Made by a program: the position numbers and the translations under genes. A stretch of 64,000 nt of DNA. Origin: Selenomonas timonae. GTDB taxonomy: Bacteria > Bacillota > Negativicutes > Selenomonadales > Selenomonadaceae. Below, piece by piece: positions 17,183-26,462 of the stretch. Where the stretch lies: assembly GCF_014250475.1 (NCBI RefSeq), contig NZ_CP060204.1, forward strand, positions 310,001 to 374,000. The letters run 5' to 3'. The notes beneath the pieces are model-generated. The model saw only the letters and a list, made by a program, of their open reading frames with translations. It had not been told where the DNA came from and made no database searches. How positions within the stretch are numbered: the first letter of the stretch is position 1; every line of letters begins with the position of its first letter.

Positions 17183-19153
17183 TCAGGTCTGGAACTGCTT
17201 CGTGATCTGCTGCAGCTCCCCGGCAATCTCGGACAGGGTACGGGTCGCAGCCGCAATCTCCGACATGGAGGCAGCCTGTTCCTCGGTCACGGCTGAGATG
17301 TTTGATACCTCTTCCTGCATCTTCGTGTCCGCATCGCTCGAGCCGCTGCTGAGCTCCTCGATGGAGTTGACAGCACGCTGATTGTTCTGCTGTACCGACT
17401 GCGCGATCTGTGCGATGTGGTTGATGCTCTCCGAGAGAGACTCAATGTGCGAGGCGATTGCCGTAAACTTCTCACCGGAACGATGGATCTCCTCCACGCT
17501 GTTCTCGACATTCACGGACTGTTCCTCCATTGCACGGAACGTCTTATCCATCTGAACCGCATTCCCATTGAGGAGCTCGGAGATATTCGCCGTTGCTTCC
17601 TTCGACTGCTCGGCGAGTTTCCGCACCTCATCCGCAACGACGGAGAAGCCCTTGCCATGCTCACCGGCACGTGCCGCCTCAATCGCAGCGTTGAGCGCAA
17701 GGAGGTTCGTCTGCTCGGAGATGCTCGTGATCATCTCGACGATGCTCGAGACCTCATGTGCACTCTCCTGCAGGCCGCGCACGGTTTCCGTAACAACGGC
17801 CGCCCCATCCTTCAGTGTATTCATCTTGCTGATCGTATGGTTGAGAATGGCCTGTCCGTCACGTGTCTCCTCCTCCGTCATTTTCGCGGAGGAGACAATC
17901 TCCTTGATGACATCTGCCACCTCGCCGATGCTGGAGGATGCCTCCTGCATCATCGCTGCGGCAGAGACGATCGTCTCACTCTGCGACGTCGAGGTCTCTG
18001 CAATCTGCGCGACGGAGTTTGCGGCAAACTCGGACGCCTGAGCCGCTTCCTGTGTATTCGCCGTCAGATCGGAGGAGGATGCCGCAACTCTTCCTGCCGT
18101 CTCGCTGACCTGCCGTATGAGCTTGCGGAGATTTTCCGTCATATTGCAAAATGCGTTGTGAAGCGTGCCGATCTCATCTGTACGATCCAGAGGCTGTGGT
18201 ACGCTGCGCAGATCCCCGCGTGCAACGTTCGACGCGAACGCCGCGAGATTTTCGACCGGAACGGAGATGAGGCGAGCGATATAGAAGAGGATCGCTGCGA
18301 GCAGAACGAATGCCGCAATCGTGATGCCCACCATGATGCCGAGGAGCTCGGTTGAGGAGGCATACACCTCCGCCTGCGGCACGCACAGAACGAGCACCCA
18401 TCCGGAATCACCGACAGGCACTGAGGCGTAGAAATTATCCGAGCTGTTCGGACTCGATGTGAATACGGGCTTTCCGGAGAGGAATGTCGACGCCAGCGCC
18501 TTTAGGTCGGAATCGTCCACCGAGGAGATATTATTGTCGAGGGAGTACTTGTCATGGTAGATGAAGTTGCCTTCCTTCGAGATCAGGAACGCCTTCCCCG
18601 TTTCGTAAATCTTTGCCTTCGACAGCAGGTCTCTCGCCATATCGAGGTTCAGATCGCAGCCCGCAACGCCGACAAGATTTCCGCCGCTCCGAATCGCCGC
18701 GCTGAAACTGACGACCGGCGTACCGTTGGCCGCCTTATAGACAGCCGACTGACACACCTTCGTCGATTCCGCCGCCTCCTTGTACCAGCCGCGCGAGGTT
18801 GCGTCAAAATCGCTGGGAATATCAAATCCTGCGCCGTCAATGAACGGCTGATCGGGAAACCCGACAAAGAAATCAGACGTTTTGGTTGCAAACTCCTGCG
18901 CCCCCAACATCATCTCATCGTACGAGGCATTCTCCGTCCCCCACAGCCGCGTAACTGTCTCAAGCTGACGGGATTTCGCCTGAAGTGCCGTATTGATATT
19001 GGCAGCATTCACCTCCGCCATCTGAATCATCTCACGCGATGCGACATCCTTGATGCTGTCCGACGCCTTCCAATAAATCGTCCCCAGCAGTATGAGGAAA
19101 ACGAAGATCAGCGGCACGCCGACCAGCATCATAATCTTTGCGCGTAAATTCAT
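17183..19153 (-). CDS. Methyl-accepting chemotaxis protein with dCache_1 sensor
   Basis: 656 aa. The order is a membrane helix (about residues 7-28), a periplasmic double-Cache domain, a second helix (about 278-302, [20 protein letters not shown]), a HAMP region, and a long coiled-coil signalling domain with the hairpin tip [20 protein letters not shown]. The Cache domain contains SRGWYKEA and a later Asp in AGCDLNLDM, consistent with the amino-acid-binding dCache motif, so amino acids are plausible ligands. It works with CheW/CheA at the cell pole, fitting the motile selenomonads. The ATG at 19153 (GGGGG 5 bases before) is preferred over 19165. Confidence 0.92.
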   Translation of the reverse strand: MNLRAKIMMLVGVPLIFVFLILLGTIYWKASDSIKDVASREMIQMAEVNAANINTALQAKSRQLETVTRLWGTENASYDEMMLGAQEFATKTSDFFVGFPDQPFIDGAGFDIPSDFDATSRGWYKEAAESTKVCQSAVYKAANGTPVVSFSAAIRSGGNLVGVAGCDLNLDMARDLLSKAKIYETGKAFLISKEGNFIYHDKYSLDNNISSVDDSDLKALASTFLSGKPVFTSSPNSSDNFYASVPVGDSGWVLVLCVPQAEVYASSTELLGIMVGITIAAFVLLAAILFYIARLISVPVENLAAFASNVARGDLRSVPQPLDRTDEIGTLHNAFCNMTENLRKLIRQVSETAGRVAASSSDLTANTQEAAQASEFAANSVAQIAETSTSQSETIVSAAAMMQEASSSIGEVADVIKEIVSSAKMTEEETRDGQAILNHTISKMNTLKDGAAVVTETVRGLQESAHEVSSIVEMITSISEQTNLLALNAAIEAARAGEHGKGFSVVADEVRKLAEQSKEATANISELLNGNAVQMDKTFRAMEEQSVNVENSVEEIHRSGEKFTAIASHIESLSESINHIAQIAQSVQQNNQRAVNSIEELSSGSSDADTKMQEEVSNISAVTEEQAASMSEIAAATRTLSEIAGELQQITKQFQT

Positions 19154-19254
19154 GTGAACCCCCATCCTCCCTTATAAGAAAGTCACGTTTATTTTCATAT
19201 ATTTTACATTTTTTGTTCGCCCTTGTCTATATATGCTTTAATTTTTTTTGAGGT

Positions 19255-19620
19255 TTATTCCGCCATGCAATCCGCCCACTCCTTCTCGCGGAACCCCGTG
19301 AGCACACAGTCCTTCGTGATGAGCAGTGGGCGCTTCACGAGCATTCCGTCCGAGGCAAGTACGGCGTACTGCTCCTCCTCCGTCATTGCAGGCAGCTTGT
19401 CCTTCAGCCCAAGCTCGCGGTAGAGCATGCCACTCGTATTGAAGAAACGCTTTAACGGCAGCCCGCTCCGTTCGTGCCACACACGCAGTTCGTCTGCCGT
19501 CGGCTTCTCCGCCTTGATGTCACGCATCGGTGCGTTGCACCCATGCGCACGCAGAAACTTCTCCGCCTTCTGGCAGGTCGAGCACTTCGGATAGCCGATG
19601 AAAAGGATATCCTTATCCAT
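19255..19620 (-). CDS. ArsC/Spx-type thioredoxin-fold protein
   Basis: 121 aa, the size of the ArsC/Spx/YffB family. The active-site pair CSTCQKAEKFL is at residues about 13-16, and the conserved KRPLLITKDCVLTGF is near the C-terminus. Family members reduce arsenate or bind RNA polymerase; the N-terminal CxxC and the GLPLKRFFNTSG loop fit the reductase-like branch better than classical Spx. AGGAGG precedes the ATG. It is a single gene with no ars neighbours, so an arsenic role is not supported by context. Confidence 0.85.
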   Translation of the reverse strand: MDKDILFIGYPKCSTCQKAEKFLRAHGCNAPMRDIKAEKPTADELRVWHERSGLPLKRFFNTSGMLYRELGLKDKLPAMTEEEQYAVLASDGMLVKRPLLITKDCVLTGFREKEWADCMAE

Positions 19621-19699
19621 ATATCATTCCTCCTCGTAAAATCAATGGAATTACTTTCTCCATTATATCCCCTTCCAAAATTTTTTCAAACTTTTTCTT

Positions 19700-19736
19700 T
19701 TTGACCTATTGACTTTTTGACTATTTGAGGTATAAT
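19700..19736 (+). promoter_or_regulatory. hsp20 promoter with four 8-bp direct repeats
   Basis: TTGACT (19709-19714), 16 bases, TATAAT (19731-19736). Four consecutive 8-base units begin at 19700, 19708, 19716 and 19724 with the form TTTGACCT, ATTGACTT, TTTGACTA, TTTGAGGT. They cover the -35 box and spacer. The heptad resembles CtsR half-sites, but the spacing differs (see findings). Confidence 0.6.
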
Positions 19737-19842
19737 AACAATCGAAAGGTGATTTAAACCACCTTCCCAATCAAAAGCAACTGAATGGCATATCGAATAC
19801 CAAACATCGCATATGCCCCAAATCTCTAAGGAGTTGATTACC

Positions 19843-20301
19843 ATGTTTGGACTTGTACCTTTTGCCGGACGCCGTAACCTTTCGCAGCGTGACAGCGCGA
19901 ATCCGTTTGCACTCTTCGACGCAATGCGCGATTCCTTCTTCCACGATGACTTCCCCACTGCGAATTGGGGGGCAAGCTCGTTCAAGGTGGACGTGAAGGA
20001 CAGCGGCGACCATTACGAGCTGACCGCCGATCTGCCGGGCATGACGAAGGAGGACATCGCCCTCCACTACGAGAACGGCTATCTCACGATTGCCGCCTCG
20101 CGCACGGAATCCAACGATGAGAAAGACGATGCAGGGAACTACATCCGCCGTGAGCGTCACACGGGTGAAGTCAGCCGCTCGTTCTACATCGACGGCATCG
20201 ACGACGCAAACATCCACGCAGAGTTCAAGGATGGCGTGCTGCAGGTGAACCTGCCGAAGACAGCGGACACACCCGCACGCAAGCAGATTGAGATTCACTG
20301 A
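19843..20301 (+). CDS. Small heat-shock protein (Hsp20/alpha-crystallin)
   Basis: 152 aa. An ATP-independent cytoplasmic holdase chaperone. The ATG at 19843 follows AAGGAG by 9 bases. The N-terminal arm (NPFALFDAMRDSFF) is typical. The alpha-crystallin domain runs from about residue 40, with VDVKDSGDHYELTADLPGM, RRERHTGEVSRSFYI and the GVLQVNLPK signature (A/G-x-L pattern). The leader of about 100 bases contains two possible hairpins. It stands alone between terminators, as stress genes often do. Confidence 0.94.
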   Translation: MFGLVPFAGRRNLSQRDSANPFALFDAMRDSFFHDDFPTANWGASSFKVDVKDSGDHYELTADLPGMTKEDIALHYENGYLTIAASRTESNDEKDDAGNYIRRERHTGEVSRSFYIDGIDDANIHAEFKDGVLQVNLPKTADTPARKQIEIH

Positions 20302-20327
20302 AGAACAGCGCAATATGCGCACGTAAA

Positions 20328-20372
20328 CGGGGCGTTGTACGAAGCGAAAAACTTCGTACAACGCCCCGATTT
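20328..20372. terminator. Bidirectional terminator between hsp20 and transketolase
   Basis: A 17-bp perfect stem, CGGGGCGTTGTACGAAG / CTTCGTACAACGCCCCG, with ATTTT following. It separates two convergent genes. Confidence 0.9.
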
Positions 20373-20388
20373 TCGTGCAAAAGCAACG

Positions 20389-21321
20389 TTATCCCTTTGC
20401 GTGCAGTACATCCTTGACCGCCGCGGCGATATGTGAGGCACGCAGGCCGTACGCCTCGAGCAGAACATTCGGATCCCCCGACGTTCCAAAGCGGTCACGA
20501 ATCCCGACGTAACGCATTGGTACCGGATACTCCTCCGCGAGTACCTCCGCAACGGCAGAGCCGAGTCCACCGATGATGCTGTGTTCCTCTGCCGTGACGA
20601 CAGCACCCGTTTTTCGGGCGGAATCGACGAGCAGTGTGCGGTCGATCGGCTTGATCGAAGGCATGTTGACAACGCGGATGCGGATGCCCTCCTGCGCAAG
20701 CTCGCGAGCGGCGATCATTGCCTGTTCGACCATGATACCCGTCGCGACGACCGTGCAGTCGCTGCCGTCCGTAACGACCTCGCCCCTGCCGACGACGAAT
20801 TCATAGTCAGGCGCATGGTAGTCCGCCGTGCCGATGCGGCTGATGCGCAAATAGACAGGACCCTCATGAGCAACTGCCGTACGCACCATCGCCTCCGTCT
20901 CGACCGCATCCGAGGAGCAGAGTACTGTCATATTCGGCAGTGCGCGCATAACGGCAATGTCCTCGACCGCCTCATGCGATGCACCGTCATAGCCGACGCT
21001 CACACCCGCATGTGTCCCCACGAGCTTTACGTTCAGCTTCGGATAGGCGACGCTGTTGCGGATCTGGTCGAGTGCCCTGCCCGCGAGAAAGACGGAAAAG
21101 GTCGCCGCGACGGGAATCATCCCACAGGAGGCAAGCCCTGCCGCCGTGCCAATCATATCCTGCTCTGCAATGCCGACATCCACGAACCGCTCGGGACATA
21201 CATCGCGAAACATCAGCACCTTGGTCGCCGAGCCGAGATCCGCATCGAGTACCACAAGGTGCGGATCCTCCGCCATCGTTTGCAGGACACGTCCAAAAAT
21301 CTCGCGCATTGCCGTTCCCAT
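20389..21321 (-). CDS. Transketolase C-terminal subunit
   Basis: 310 aa, the pyrimidine-binding plus C-terminal half of a split transketolase. Features are VVLDADLGSATK, FVDVGIAEQDMIGTAAGLA (the Glu that activates TPP), SVGYDGASHEAVEDIAVMR and the C-terminal EEHSIIGGLGSAVAEVL. It pairs with the N-terminal subunit, whose stop overlaps its ATG by one base (TAATG), ensuring coupled translation. Together they move two-carbon units between pentose phosphates. It is the last gene of the PTS operon, which suggests that the imported sugar enters the pentose phosphate pathway. Confidence 0.93.
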   Translation of the reverse strand: MGTAMREIFGRVLQTMAEDPHLVVLDADLGSATKVLMFRDVCPERFVDVGIAEQDMIGTAAGLASCGMIPVAATFSVFLAGRALDQIRNSVAYPKLNVKLVGTHAGVSVGYDGASHEAVEDIAVMRALPNMTVLCSSDAVETEAMVRTAVAHEGPVYLRISRIGTADYHAPDYEFVVGRGEVVTDGSDCTVVATGIMVEQAMIAARELAQEGIRIRVVNMPSIKPIDRTLLVDSARKTGAVVTAEEHSIIGGLGSAVAEVLAEEYPVPMRYVGIRDRFGTSGDPNVLLEAYGLRASHIAAAVKDVLHAKG

Positions 21322-22139
21322 TACGCCTCACCTCCGAGTTCCCGCAGAGCTGTGCGGTATTCGTCCTCAGACGGCACGCCGCTGTGCCACTTTACCTGAT
21401 TCTCCATGTAGGAGATACCTTTTCCCTTTACCGTATGTGCGACAATCACCGTCGGTACGCCTGCAGTTTCGCGTGCGGCAGCAAATGCGGCGCGAATCGC
21501 CGCGAGATCGTGTCCGTCGATATCAATGACATGCCAGCCAAAGGCGGCAAAACGCGCGCCAATATCCGACAGCCCCGCGACCTCCTCGACTGTTCCGTTG
21601 ATCTGAAGCCCGTTCGCGTCCACAATAGCAACAATGTTATCCAGTGCATAGCGACGCGCCGTCATCGCCGCCTCCCAGATCTGCCCCTCCTCGAGTTCAC
21701 CGTCGCCGAGCAGAACGTAGACACGATAGTCCATCCTCCGCAGCTTTGCGGCAAGTGCCATACCGTTTCCAATGGAGAGCCCCTGTCCGAGCGAGCCGGA
21801 GGACATATCCAGCCCCGGCGTCACCTTCATATCGGGGTGCCCCTGCAAACGTGAACCGTACTGGCGCAGGGTCAGCAGCTCCTCCGCAGGAAAGTATCCG
21901 CGCTCTGCAAGTGCTGCATAGAGCGAGGCACACGCATGTCCCTTCGACAACACGAAACGGTCACGTTCTGCCCAGTTCGGGTCTGCAGGCCGCACACGCA
22001 TCTCATCAAAATACAGCACGGCGAGCAGATCGGCAATCGAAAGTGCACCGCCCGCATGCCCCGTTCCAACCGCATGAATGGATTGGATCGTCGCGCGCCG
22101 GATTTTGCGCGCCGCCTCCTTCAGTTCTTCGAGTTCCAT
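21321..22139 (-). CDS. Transketolase N-terminal subunit
   Basis: 272 aa TPP-binding half. Markers are GTGHAGGALSIADLLAVLYF, SKGHACASLYAALAERG, and the TPP/Mg motif LLGDGELEEGQIWEAAM running to the VDANGLQ segment. The ATG at 22139 is preferred (AAGGAGG 5 bases upstream) over a TTG at 22157. A hairpin terminator lies between it and the PTS IIC gene, so its level may be set by read-through. Confidence 0.93.
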   Translation of the reverse strand: MELEELKEAARKIRRATIQSIHAVGTGHAGGALSIADLLAVLYFDEMRVRPADPNWAERDRFVLSKGHACASLYAALAERGYFPAEELLTLRQYGSRLQGHPDMKVTPGLDMSSGSLGQGLSIGNGMALAAKLRRMDYRVYVLLGDGELEEGQIWEAAMTARRYALDNIVAIVDANGLQINGTVEEVAGLSDIGARFAAFGWHVIDIDGHDLAAIRAAFAAARETAGVPTVIVAHTVKGKGISYMENQVKWHSGVPSEDEYRTALRELGGEA

Positions 22140-22155
22140 CTTTTCCTCCTTGCGC

Positions 22156-22191
22156 AAAACCGCCTTGGCAGACTGCCAAAGCGGTTTTTTT
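22156..22191 (-). terminator. Internal terminator or attenuator between PTS IIC and transketolase
   Basis: AACCGCTTTGGCAG / CTGCCAAGGCGGTT stem followed on the minus strand by only four T. It lies inside an otherwise same-strand gene string, just before the transketolase ribosome site, and probably reduces rather than stops expression. Confidence 0.65.
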
Positions 22192-22202
22192 CATTGGATA
22201 AA

Positions 22203-23477
22203 TTACTTCAGCATATGAATCACATTGCCGAGGATGATGCCGACCGCACCGAAGTCCGCATCACTGAACGTCGTATTGGCAAAGCCGAGGTTGCCGAGAA
22301 CCGGCATGAGGAATACGGGCAGGAATGTGATGAGCAGCCCCTGTGCAAAGGCACCCGCGATACAGCCGCGCAGACCGCCCGTCGCATTGCCGAAGACACC
22401 TGCCGTCGCACCACAGAAGAAATGCGGTACAACGCCCGGCAGAATGATGGGCAGCCCCGGGAAGGACTTATCCGCAAGCAGAAGTACCGCCATGCCCACA
22501 ACACCGCCAACGAAGCTCGATAGGAAGCCGATAAGCACGGCGTTCGGCGCATAGGGATAGACGACCGGACAGTCGATCGCAGGCTTTGCATTCGGCACAA
22601 GTGTCGTTGCGATTCCCGTAAATGCGGGCACGATCTCCGCGAGAATGAGGCGAACACCAGCGAGAATGACGTAGACACCGCCCGCGAACGTGATCGCCTG
22701 AATGAGCGAGAACACGAGGAAGTTCTGCCCGCCGCTCAGCTCCGTCTCCACATACTGCGGGCCACAGGCAAGGGCAACGATGAGGAAGAGAACGAGCATG
22801 ACCAGTGAGACGGCGAGCGAGGAGTCACGCAGGAACGCGAGACTCTGCGGGAAGTTGATGTCCTCTGTCGAGCGCTCCTTGTTCCCGACGAGTGAGCCAA
22901 CCCACGCCGAGAATACATAGCCAAGCGTACTGAAATGGCCAAAACCAACATCATCGCTGCCCGTAATCTTCTTCATCGTCGGATGTGCGATTGCGGGGAA
23001 GAACGCCATGACGAAGCCGAGCAGGATCGAGCCGATTGCCACGAGGGTCACGCCTTCAAACCCACCAACCGTGAGAATAATCCCGATCATACACGCCATG
23101 TAGAGCGTATGATGCCCCGTAAGAAAGATGAATTTCAGCGGCGTAAAGCGCGCGATGAGGATGTTTGCGACCATACCGAATGCCATGATGAGCGCAGTCT
23201 GTGTACCAAACTCCTTCAGAGCCATACCGACAATCGCTTCGTTGTGCGGAACGACACCGTTGATGCCGAATCCGTGCTGAAACATCGTGCCGAAGTGCGT
23301 GAGTGCGGCAACGGCAAGCCCCGCGCCGCCGCCGAGAATCAGAACACCCATGATGGTCTTGATCGAGCCCTTGAGGATATCGGAGAGCCCCTTTTTCTGC
23401 GCAATGAGACCGATCATCGAGACGAGACCGATCAGAACCGCCGGCACGCTTAAAATGTCAAGGATAAAACTCAGCAT
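22203..23477 (-). CDS. PTS sugar transporter subunit IIC (ascorbate/SgaT-UlaA type)
   Basis: 424 aa, about eleven membrane segments. GGGAGLAVAALTHFG, the central GHHTLYMACMIG and the PVVYPYAPNAVLIGFLSS stretch match the SgaT/UlaA permease family, which also serves other unidentified sugars. It transports the sugar while IIB phosphorylates it. AAGGAGG precedes the ATG. The UlaD/E/F enzymes of ascorbate breakdown are absent, and a split transketolase sits downstream, so the substrate may be ascorbate, a pentose or a pentitol. Confidence 0.9.
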   Translation of the reverse strand: MLSFILDILSVPAVLIGLVSMIGLIAQKKGLSDILKGSIKTIMGVLILGGGAGLAVAALTHFGTMFQHGFGINGVVPHNEAIVGMALKEFGTQTALIMAFGMVANILIARFTPLKFIFLTGHHTLYMACMIGIILTVGGFEGVTLVAIGSILLGFVMAFFPAIAHPTMKKITGSDDVGFGHFSTLGYVFSAWVGSLVGNKERSTEDINFPQSLAFLRDSSLAVSLVMLVLFLIVALACGPQYVETELSGGQNFLVFSLIQAITFAGGVYVILAGVRLILAEIVPAFTGIATTLVPNAKPAIDCPVVYPYAPNAVLIGFLSSFVGGVVGMAVLLLADKSFPGLPIILPGVVPHFFCGATAGVFGNATGGLRGCIAGAFAQGLLITFLPVFLMPVLGNLGFANTTFSDADFGAVGIILGNVIHMLK

Positions 23478-23489
23478 GATAATTCCTCC

Positions 23490-23768
23490 TTATCCCTTTA
23501 CCTTGGCGACTGCTTCCGCAATCTTCTCGGCAAGCTCCTTCTTGTCAATCATATTGTTGAGCGAGACAACCTCGCCACCGAGCCCGACGAGCTGTGTAGC
23601 GATATCGCGTGTCCCCACGTAAATATCCGCCTTGATGCCCGCCGCCGACGAGAGATCGCTGTGATTCACCTCTGCCTCCACGCCAATCTCCTGCAGAGCC
23701 TTCTTGATGTTCATCTCGATCATGAAACTGCTGCCGAGACCGCTGCCGCAGCATACCAGAATCTTCAT
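23490..23768 (-). CDS. PTS sugar transporter subunit IIB
   Basis: 92 aa. The phosphorylated cysteine is in ILVCCGSGLGSSFMIEMN at the N-terminus, typical of the ascorbate/galactitol IIB fold. The ATG at 23768 is chosen (AAAGGAG 9 bases upstream), although GTG at 23774 overlaps the IIA stop (GTGA). It passes phosphate from IIA to the incoming sugar at IIC. Confidence 0.9.
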   Translation of the reverse strand: MKILVCCGSGLGSSFMIEMNIKKALQEIGVEAEVNHSDLSSAAGIKADIYVGTRDIATQLVGLGGEVVSLNNMIDKKELAEKIAEAVAKVKG

Positions 23769-23770
23769 TG

Positions 23771-24226
23771 TCACGCACTCCTTTTCTTTTTACCAAACAG
23801 AGCCTCTGCGCTCTCCACACACTTTGCCGCCATCAGCCGCTCCGCCATCCCCTCCGTCATCAGGAACTCTGACAGTGCCTCGAGCATTTCCACATGGCTC
23901 TTGGCATCGGGTGTCGCGAGCGTGATGACGAGTCGCACGGGGTCGTTGTGTTCGCTGCCAAACGCGATCGGCTCGCGCAGCGTCAGAATCGTAAGCCCCA
24001 CCGCCTTCGCCCCCGCCTCCGGTCGGGCGTGTGCAAGCATGATGCCGGGCGCGATAACCATATAGGGTCCCATCTCACGGTGGCTACGCTTGATTGCCTC
24101 CGGATAGGACGGCAGGATCGCGCCGCAAGTGAGCAACGGTGCAGCTCCTCGGTCAATGCACGCCGCCCAATCACGGCACGTCTCCTGCAGCATGATTCCT
24201 CCCGGAGAAATATAATCTCCCAGCAT
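23771..24226 (-). CDS. PTS sugar transporter subunit IIA
   Basis: 151 aa mannitol/fructose-type IIA domain. The active histidine lies in GIMLAHARPEAGAKAVGL. It receives phosphate from HPr and gives it to IIB. AAGGAG sits 7 bases before the ATG and overlaps the regulator's stop, so translation is coupled to the upstream regulator gene. Confidence 0.9.
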   Translation of the reverse strand: MLGDYISPGGIMLQETCRDWAACIDRGAAPLLTCGAILPSYPEAIKRSHREMGPYMVIAPGIMLAHARPEAGAKAVGLTILTLREPIAFGSEHNDPVRLVITLATPDAKSHVEMLEALSEFLMTEGMAERLMAAKCVESAEALFGKKKRSA

Positions 24227-24230
24227 AAAT

Positions 24231-26213
24231 TCACTCCTTCCGCGCTGCTGTGCAGCGACCTATCACGGCTCGAACTTCTTCCGCTGTGCGGCATTTCCGC
24301 AGATACTCCAGCGTTTCCGCATCGCTGAAAATTGTCCAGAGATCGAGCAAAAGCTCAAGATGAGCCTTCTCATCCGGCGTTGCAAAGGCAAAGAGCAGAT
24401 CCGCCTCCGCGCCGTCCCGCTCTGCAAAGGCAACGGGATGTGCCAGCCGGACAAAACTGACGGCAAGCCGCCGCACCCCGTCTGCAGCACGTGCGTGTGG
24501 CATCGCAACCCCTGGGCACACGACGATGTACGCACCGAGCTCCTGCACGCTCTCCACCATCCGCCCGATGTAACACGCATCGACCGCCCCCGCCGCATGG
24601 AGCAGATGCCCCGCAGCATGCACCGCCGCCTCCCAATCAGCCGCCTGTGCATGAAGCTCGATCATCTCCTCCGTGAGGAGGTCAACGAGACGCATACCGC
24701 CCGATATGCGTACTGTATTCCCCTCCATGATGAAGCGGCTGTCATAGAGATATTTCAGCTGCTCCTCGATGATCTCGCTCTCCGCATCCGTCAGGATCGG
24801 TGAGATGCGCAGTACCGTCTTCTCGGGCAGCTGCACGGACACCGTACTGATAACGACATCCACATCGGCAACATCCTCCGGCTTCATGTTGTAGTAAGAA
24901 AGAATGCGTACGATGTGCAGGTTCGGCAGACGGTTGCGGATCGTATTTGCAAGCAAGGTCGCCGTGCCGACACCATTGCCGCAAATGAGCACCACAGGCA
25001 GCTTGCGCGACTTTCGCAGCTTCTTCCGTTCGATCGCAGCACCGAGGTAAAGCGTCAAATAGCCGATCTCATCCTCCGAGAAGCGCAGATTCATCCGCTC
25101 CCCCAGACGTTCCGCTGCGCGCGCAGCAATCAAAAATATGGCACGGTACTGCTCCCGAATGCGTTCGAGAAGCGGATTCGTCAACACAATGCCGACGTGC
25201 GCCCGCTCAAGTGCAGGACGGAGATGTACCGCAAGATTCCGCAGCAGCTCCTCATCGTCTGCATACGTATCATCCAACCAGACCTGTGCATATGCGACAA
25301 ACTCCCGTGCAAGTGCGCGCGCCGTCTCCTGAGTGCGTCCCGGCTCCTCGCGAAAGACGTAGATGCGGCTGTGCAGCAGCTCCTTGACAATGTGCTGGAT
25401 CTCTGCTGCGTGCAGGAATTCCGGCGCATAGCCCGCCATCCCTGCCGCAATCTCCGCAGCCAGAGACTCCGTTGCCTCCCCCTCATTTGACAGAAAATCC
25501 ACGGGACGCCCCTCGGTGATCTGATGCCCCTCGCGCAGCCGCTGCATCTGGACGGCAAGCGCGCAGATCATACGGTTGATCGAGAGATCGCTCCCGAGCA
25601 CGCCGTGTCTGCCCAGGAGGTCGAGGAAGAACGCCGCAATCTCTGCCATTGGAAGGTCATGTGCATAGCGGCGAAACGGAGAGGAGGCTGCATCCGTACG
25701 ATCAAAATGGCGAAAATCATGCTCTTCTTTGGCGAAGATATGGATGAGCATATCGCGCAGCTCCTGCTCTCCCCCGGTCGCTGCAATGCCCGCGCCGCGC
25801 TTTGAGACGTACGCAAGTCCACGCTGCTCGAGCGTTGTCTGAACATCCTTTAGGTCGCTGATGAGGGTGTTGCGGCTGATGGCAAGCTCCTCCGCAAGTC
25901 CATCAATCGAACAGGGCTCATCGCCGAGGAGCGCGAGGATGATGCGGTCACGCCGCTCCTTGCGATCCAGTACCGGCGCGGCAGTCACCGCCTCCTGCAC
26001 CTCCACGCGTTCCAGCCAGATGCCGCGCCGTGCCTGCGAGCGTATGCACAGCCCTTCGCACCGCAGCTCCTCCGTGAGCGCGTCCAGATCGTAGCGTACG
26101 GTTCGGACGGATACCGCAAGCATTCGTGCCAGATTCTCAGCCGTGACGGGTGCGGCTGAGAGGGTAGCGCGCAGAAATTTTGCCAACTGTTTGCGTCGCT
26201 CGTTTCCTTCCAT
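24231..26213 (-). CDS. BglG/LicR-family PRD transcriptional regulator with EIIB and EIIA domains
   Basis: 660 aa. Domains in order: two HTH units (RKQLAKFLRATL and LAEELAISRNTLISDLKDV), two PRD modules (about residues 170-390), a IIB-like domain with Cys in VLICGNGVGTATLL, and a IIA-like domain with His in VAMPHARAADGVR. Such ManR/MtlR/LicR-type proteins are DNA-binding activators whose PRDs are phosphorylated by HPr and by the cognate IIB, so they sense substrate flux and glucose status. It is the first gene of the operon and likely regulates it. The ATG at 26213 follows AAGGAGGT by 6 bases. Confidence 0.92.
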   Translation of the reverse strand: MEGNERRKQLAKFLRATLSAAPVTAENLARMLAVSVRTVRYDLDALTEELRCEGLCIRSQARRGIWLERVEVQEAVTAAPVLDRKERRDRIILALLGDEPCSIDGLAEELAISRNTLISDLKDVQTTLEQRGLAYVSKRGAGIAATGGEQELRDMLIHIFAKEEHDFRHFDRTDAASSPFRRYAHDLPMAEIAAFFLDLLGRHGVLGSDLSINRMICALAVQMQRLREGHQITEGRPVDFLSNEGEATESLAAEIAAGMAGYAPEFLHAAEIQHIVKELLHSRIYVFREEPGRTQETARALAREFVAYAQVWLDDTYADDEELLRNLAVHLRPALERAHVGIVLTNPLLERIREQYRAIFLIAARAAERLGERMNLRFSEDEIGYLTLYLGAAIERKKLRKSRKLPVVLICGNGVGTATLLANTIRNRLPNLHIVRILSYYNMKPEDVADVDVVISTVSVQLPEKTVLRISPILTDAESEIIEEQLKYLYDSRFIMEGNTVRISGGMRLVDLLTEEMIELHAQAADWEAAVHAAGHLLHAAGAVDACYIGRMVESVQELGAYIVVCPGVAMPHARAADGVRRLAVSFVRLAHPVAFAERDGAEADLLFAFATPDEKAHLELLLDLWTIFSDAETLEYLRKCRTAEEVRAVIGRCTAARKE

Positions 26214-26462
26214 ACGCCACCTCCTTCCCGTATTTCCCATTATAGGAGAGATAGAATCCTGCAACAAGAACGAATCTCTGCCGCACAATCCTGCAAATAA
26301 TTGGATAAATGCGGATAATCAACGGATTGAAAATGAACTTATAACCAAGCAGCACAAAAAAATGTATGCTCACACAGAAGAAAAGTTTTATTTTAAAAAA
26401 ATATTCTCATCCTTTGTTTTTGTGGTATACTGTATACAACTGTTGAAAACAGGAGGAATATG

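Noticed and set aside
19700-19722. CtsR operator
   Set aside because: The heptads resemble half-sites but repeat every 8 bases; the CtsR consensus needs a 3-base gap (10-base step).
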